Source: Microvirga sp. TS319 (GTDB lineage Bacteria > Pseudomonadota > Alphaproteobacteria > Rhizobiales > Beijerinckiaceae). From it: a stretch of DNA of 64,000 nucleotides. Under the pieces are notes generated by a model that had not been told where the DNA came from, ran no database searches, and saw only the letters and a list, made by a program, of their open reading frames with translations. Positions 63,405 through 64,000 of the stretch are shown here, piece after piece. Positions within the stretch are counted from its first letter, which is position 1, and each line of letters begins with the position of its first letter. The stretch lies in assembly GCF_041276405.1 (NCBI RefSeq), contig NZ_JBGGGT010000002.1:1649001-1713000 (forward strand), read 5' to 3'. Both the position numbers and the translations under genes were made by a program.

Positions 63405-64000
63405 ATGCCAGACACGATCAAAACCCTTTCTGAGAATCCATCTTCGCCGATCTCGGGTGCGGCCCTGAGCGCGGCTGTCCGTCTCCATCTCGGTAAGCAG
63501 CTTCGCGCGCTCTACGGCGATCCCGCCGAGGACAAGCTGCCGCGCGATTTGGCCAAGCTCGCCGAGCGCGTTGCGCAGGTCATCCGCGCGCATACCGAGC
63601 CCGTCGATCAGGCATTCATCGACGGCGTCATGGAGGCGCTGCCGAACCTGCGCGCCTTCGCCCTTTCACTCACGGGCAAGCTCGATCAGGCCGAGGATCT
63701 GGTGCAGGATACGGTCCTGAAAGCGCTCACGAAGCAGGAAACCTTCGAGAGCGGCACGAACCTTCAGGCCTGGCTCTTCACCATTCTCCGCAACGGCTTC
63801 TACTCGACCCATCGGAAGACCAGCCGCGAGGTCGAGGACGGTGACGGCGCCCATGCCGCGAGCATGGTGGCCATTCCCGACCAGGAGGACAAACTCGCGC
63901 TCCAGGATCTCACGACCGCTTTGGGCAAGCTTCCGCAGGAACAGCGCGAGGCGATCATTCTGATCGGCGCAGAGGGCATGTCCTACGAGGATGCGGCGGA
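63405..64000 (+). CDS. NepR-like domain fused to EcfG-type sigma factor (partial, runs off the window)
   Basis: Open for all 198 codons from ATG 63405 to the edge; another in-frame ATG is at 63375. Neither has a strong ribosome site (GAAGG at 63381 is 19 nt before 63405). Residues about 20-60 (LGKQLRALYGDPAEDKLPRD, LAKLAERV) match the NepR helix pattern G-x2-LRA-x-Y...P-R-x-L. Residues about 72-140 are sigma region 2 of the EcfG class (LPNLRAFALSLTGKLDQAED, then AWLFTILRNGFYSTHRK, REVEDGDGA), and 165 onward is region 4 (LGKLPQEQREAIILIGAEG). No separate start codon lies between the two parts except ATG 63630, which would remove the first residues of region 2. Normally nepR and ecfG are separate overlapping genes. 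Confidence 0.75.
   Translation, partial: MPDTIKTLSENPSSPISGAALSAAVRLHLGKQLRALYGDPAEDKLPRDLAKLAERVAQVIRAHTEPVDQAFIDGVMEALPNLRAFALSLTGKLDQAEDLVQDTVLKALTKQETFESGTNLQAWLFTILRNGFYSTHRKTSREVEDGDGAHAASMVAIPDQEDKLALQDLTTALGKLPQEQREAIILIGAEGMSYEDAA

Overview
The window is GC-rich DNA from an alphaproteobacterium, most likely order Hyphomicrobiales and possibly near Microvirga, Bosea or Methylobacterium. Reasons: two Irr-type (ICE) boxes ahead of an iron transporter, an EcfG-type general-stress sigma gene, PHB phasins, a DUF3141 gene beside an acetate kinase, and many copies of a palindromic intergenic repeat. The genus is inference.

Layout. 1-2.3 kb: small membrane, UPF0114 and lipoprotein genes separated by repeats. 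2.5-5.5 kb: iron-complex ABC transporter operon (ATPase, permease, binding protein) behind two Irr boxes. 5.8-11.2 kb: minus-strand haem-copper oxidase operon (ctaG-like, CopD/HemJ-like, coxB, fused coxA-coxC, small membrane protein) with a DUF2231 gene nested antisense. 11.5-14.4 kb: a small membrane protein, a DUF2239/GIY-YIG divergent pair, and a DUF3302-HlyD pair. 14.4-17.0 kb: an HtrA protease, a LuxR-type regulator and a second HtrA-like protein that has lost catalytic residues. 17.1-18.9 kb: SulP transporter behind a hairpin-rich leader. 19.4-29.6 kb: co-directional run of phosphate acyltransferase, acetate kinase, DUF3141 protein, FabI, a small secreted protein, AI-2E-type permease, HlyD module, orphan ATP synthase epsilon subunit and phasin, which looks like a carbon-storage/low-oxygen cluster. 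29.9-33.1 kb: NarL-type two-component pair flanked by paired direct-repeat boxes. 33.4-44.2 kb: exported HAD protein and sulfatase, convergent with an eight-gene operon MoxR-DUF58-DUF4381-VWA-VWA-TPR-BatD-formylglycine enzyme, so the sulfatase and its activating enzyme face each other. 44.2-49.1 kb: repeat-dense region with small secreted and phasin genes, two of them paralogues of genes in the 25-29 kb cluster. 49.5-54.3 kb: Fe3+/phosphonate/sugar-phosphate type ABC transporter plus a PP2C-like protein. 54.6-60.9 kb: tamA-tamB. 61.2-64.0 kb: FMN reductase, single-domain response regulator behind an exact EcfG promoter match, a small membrane protein, YidB-like protein and, at the right edge, an open reading frame joining a NepR-like anti-sigma segment to an EcfG sigma factor.

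Most notable: (1) the NepR-like/EcfG fusion with stress-type promoters beside it; (2) an approximately 115-bp two-hairpin repeat whose terminal TAG serves as the stop codon of nine genes, and which in one gene (TPR protein of the MoxR operon) is inserted as exactly 38 in-frame codons; (3) a pseudoprotease HtrA paralogue next to an intact one; (4) two Irr boxes spaced 29 bp apart. All calls come from reading the sequence; no database search was run.
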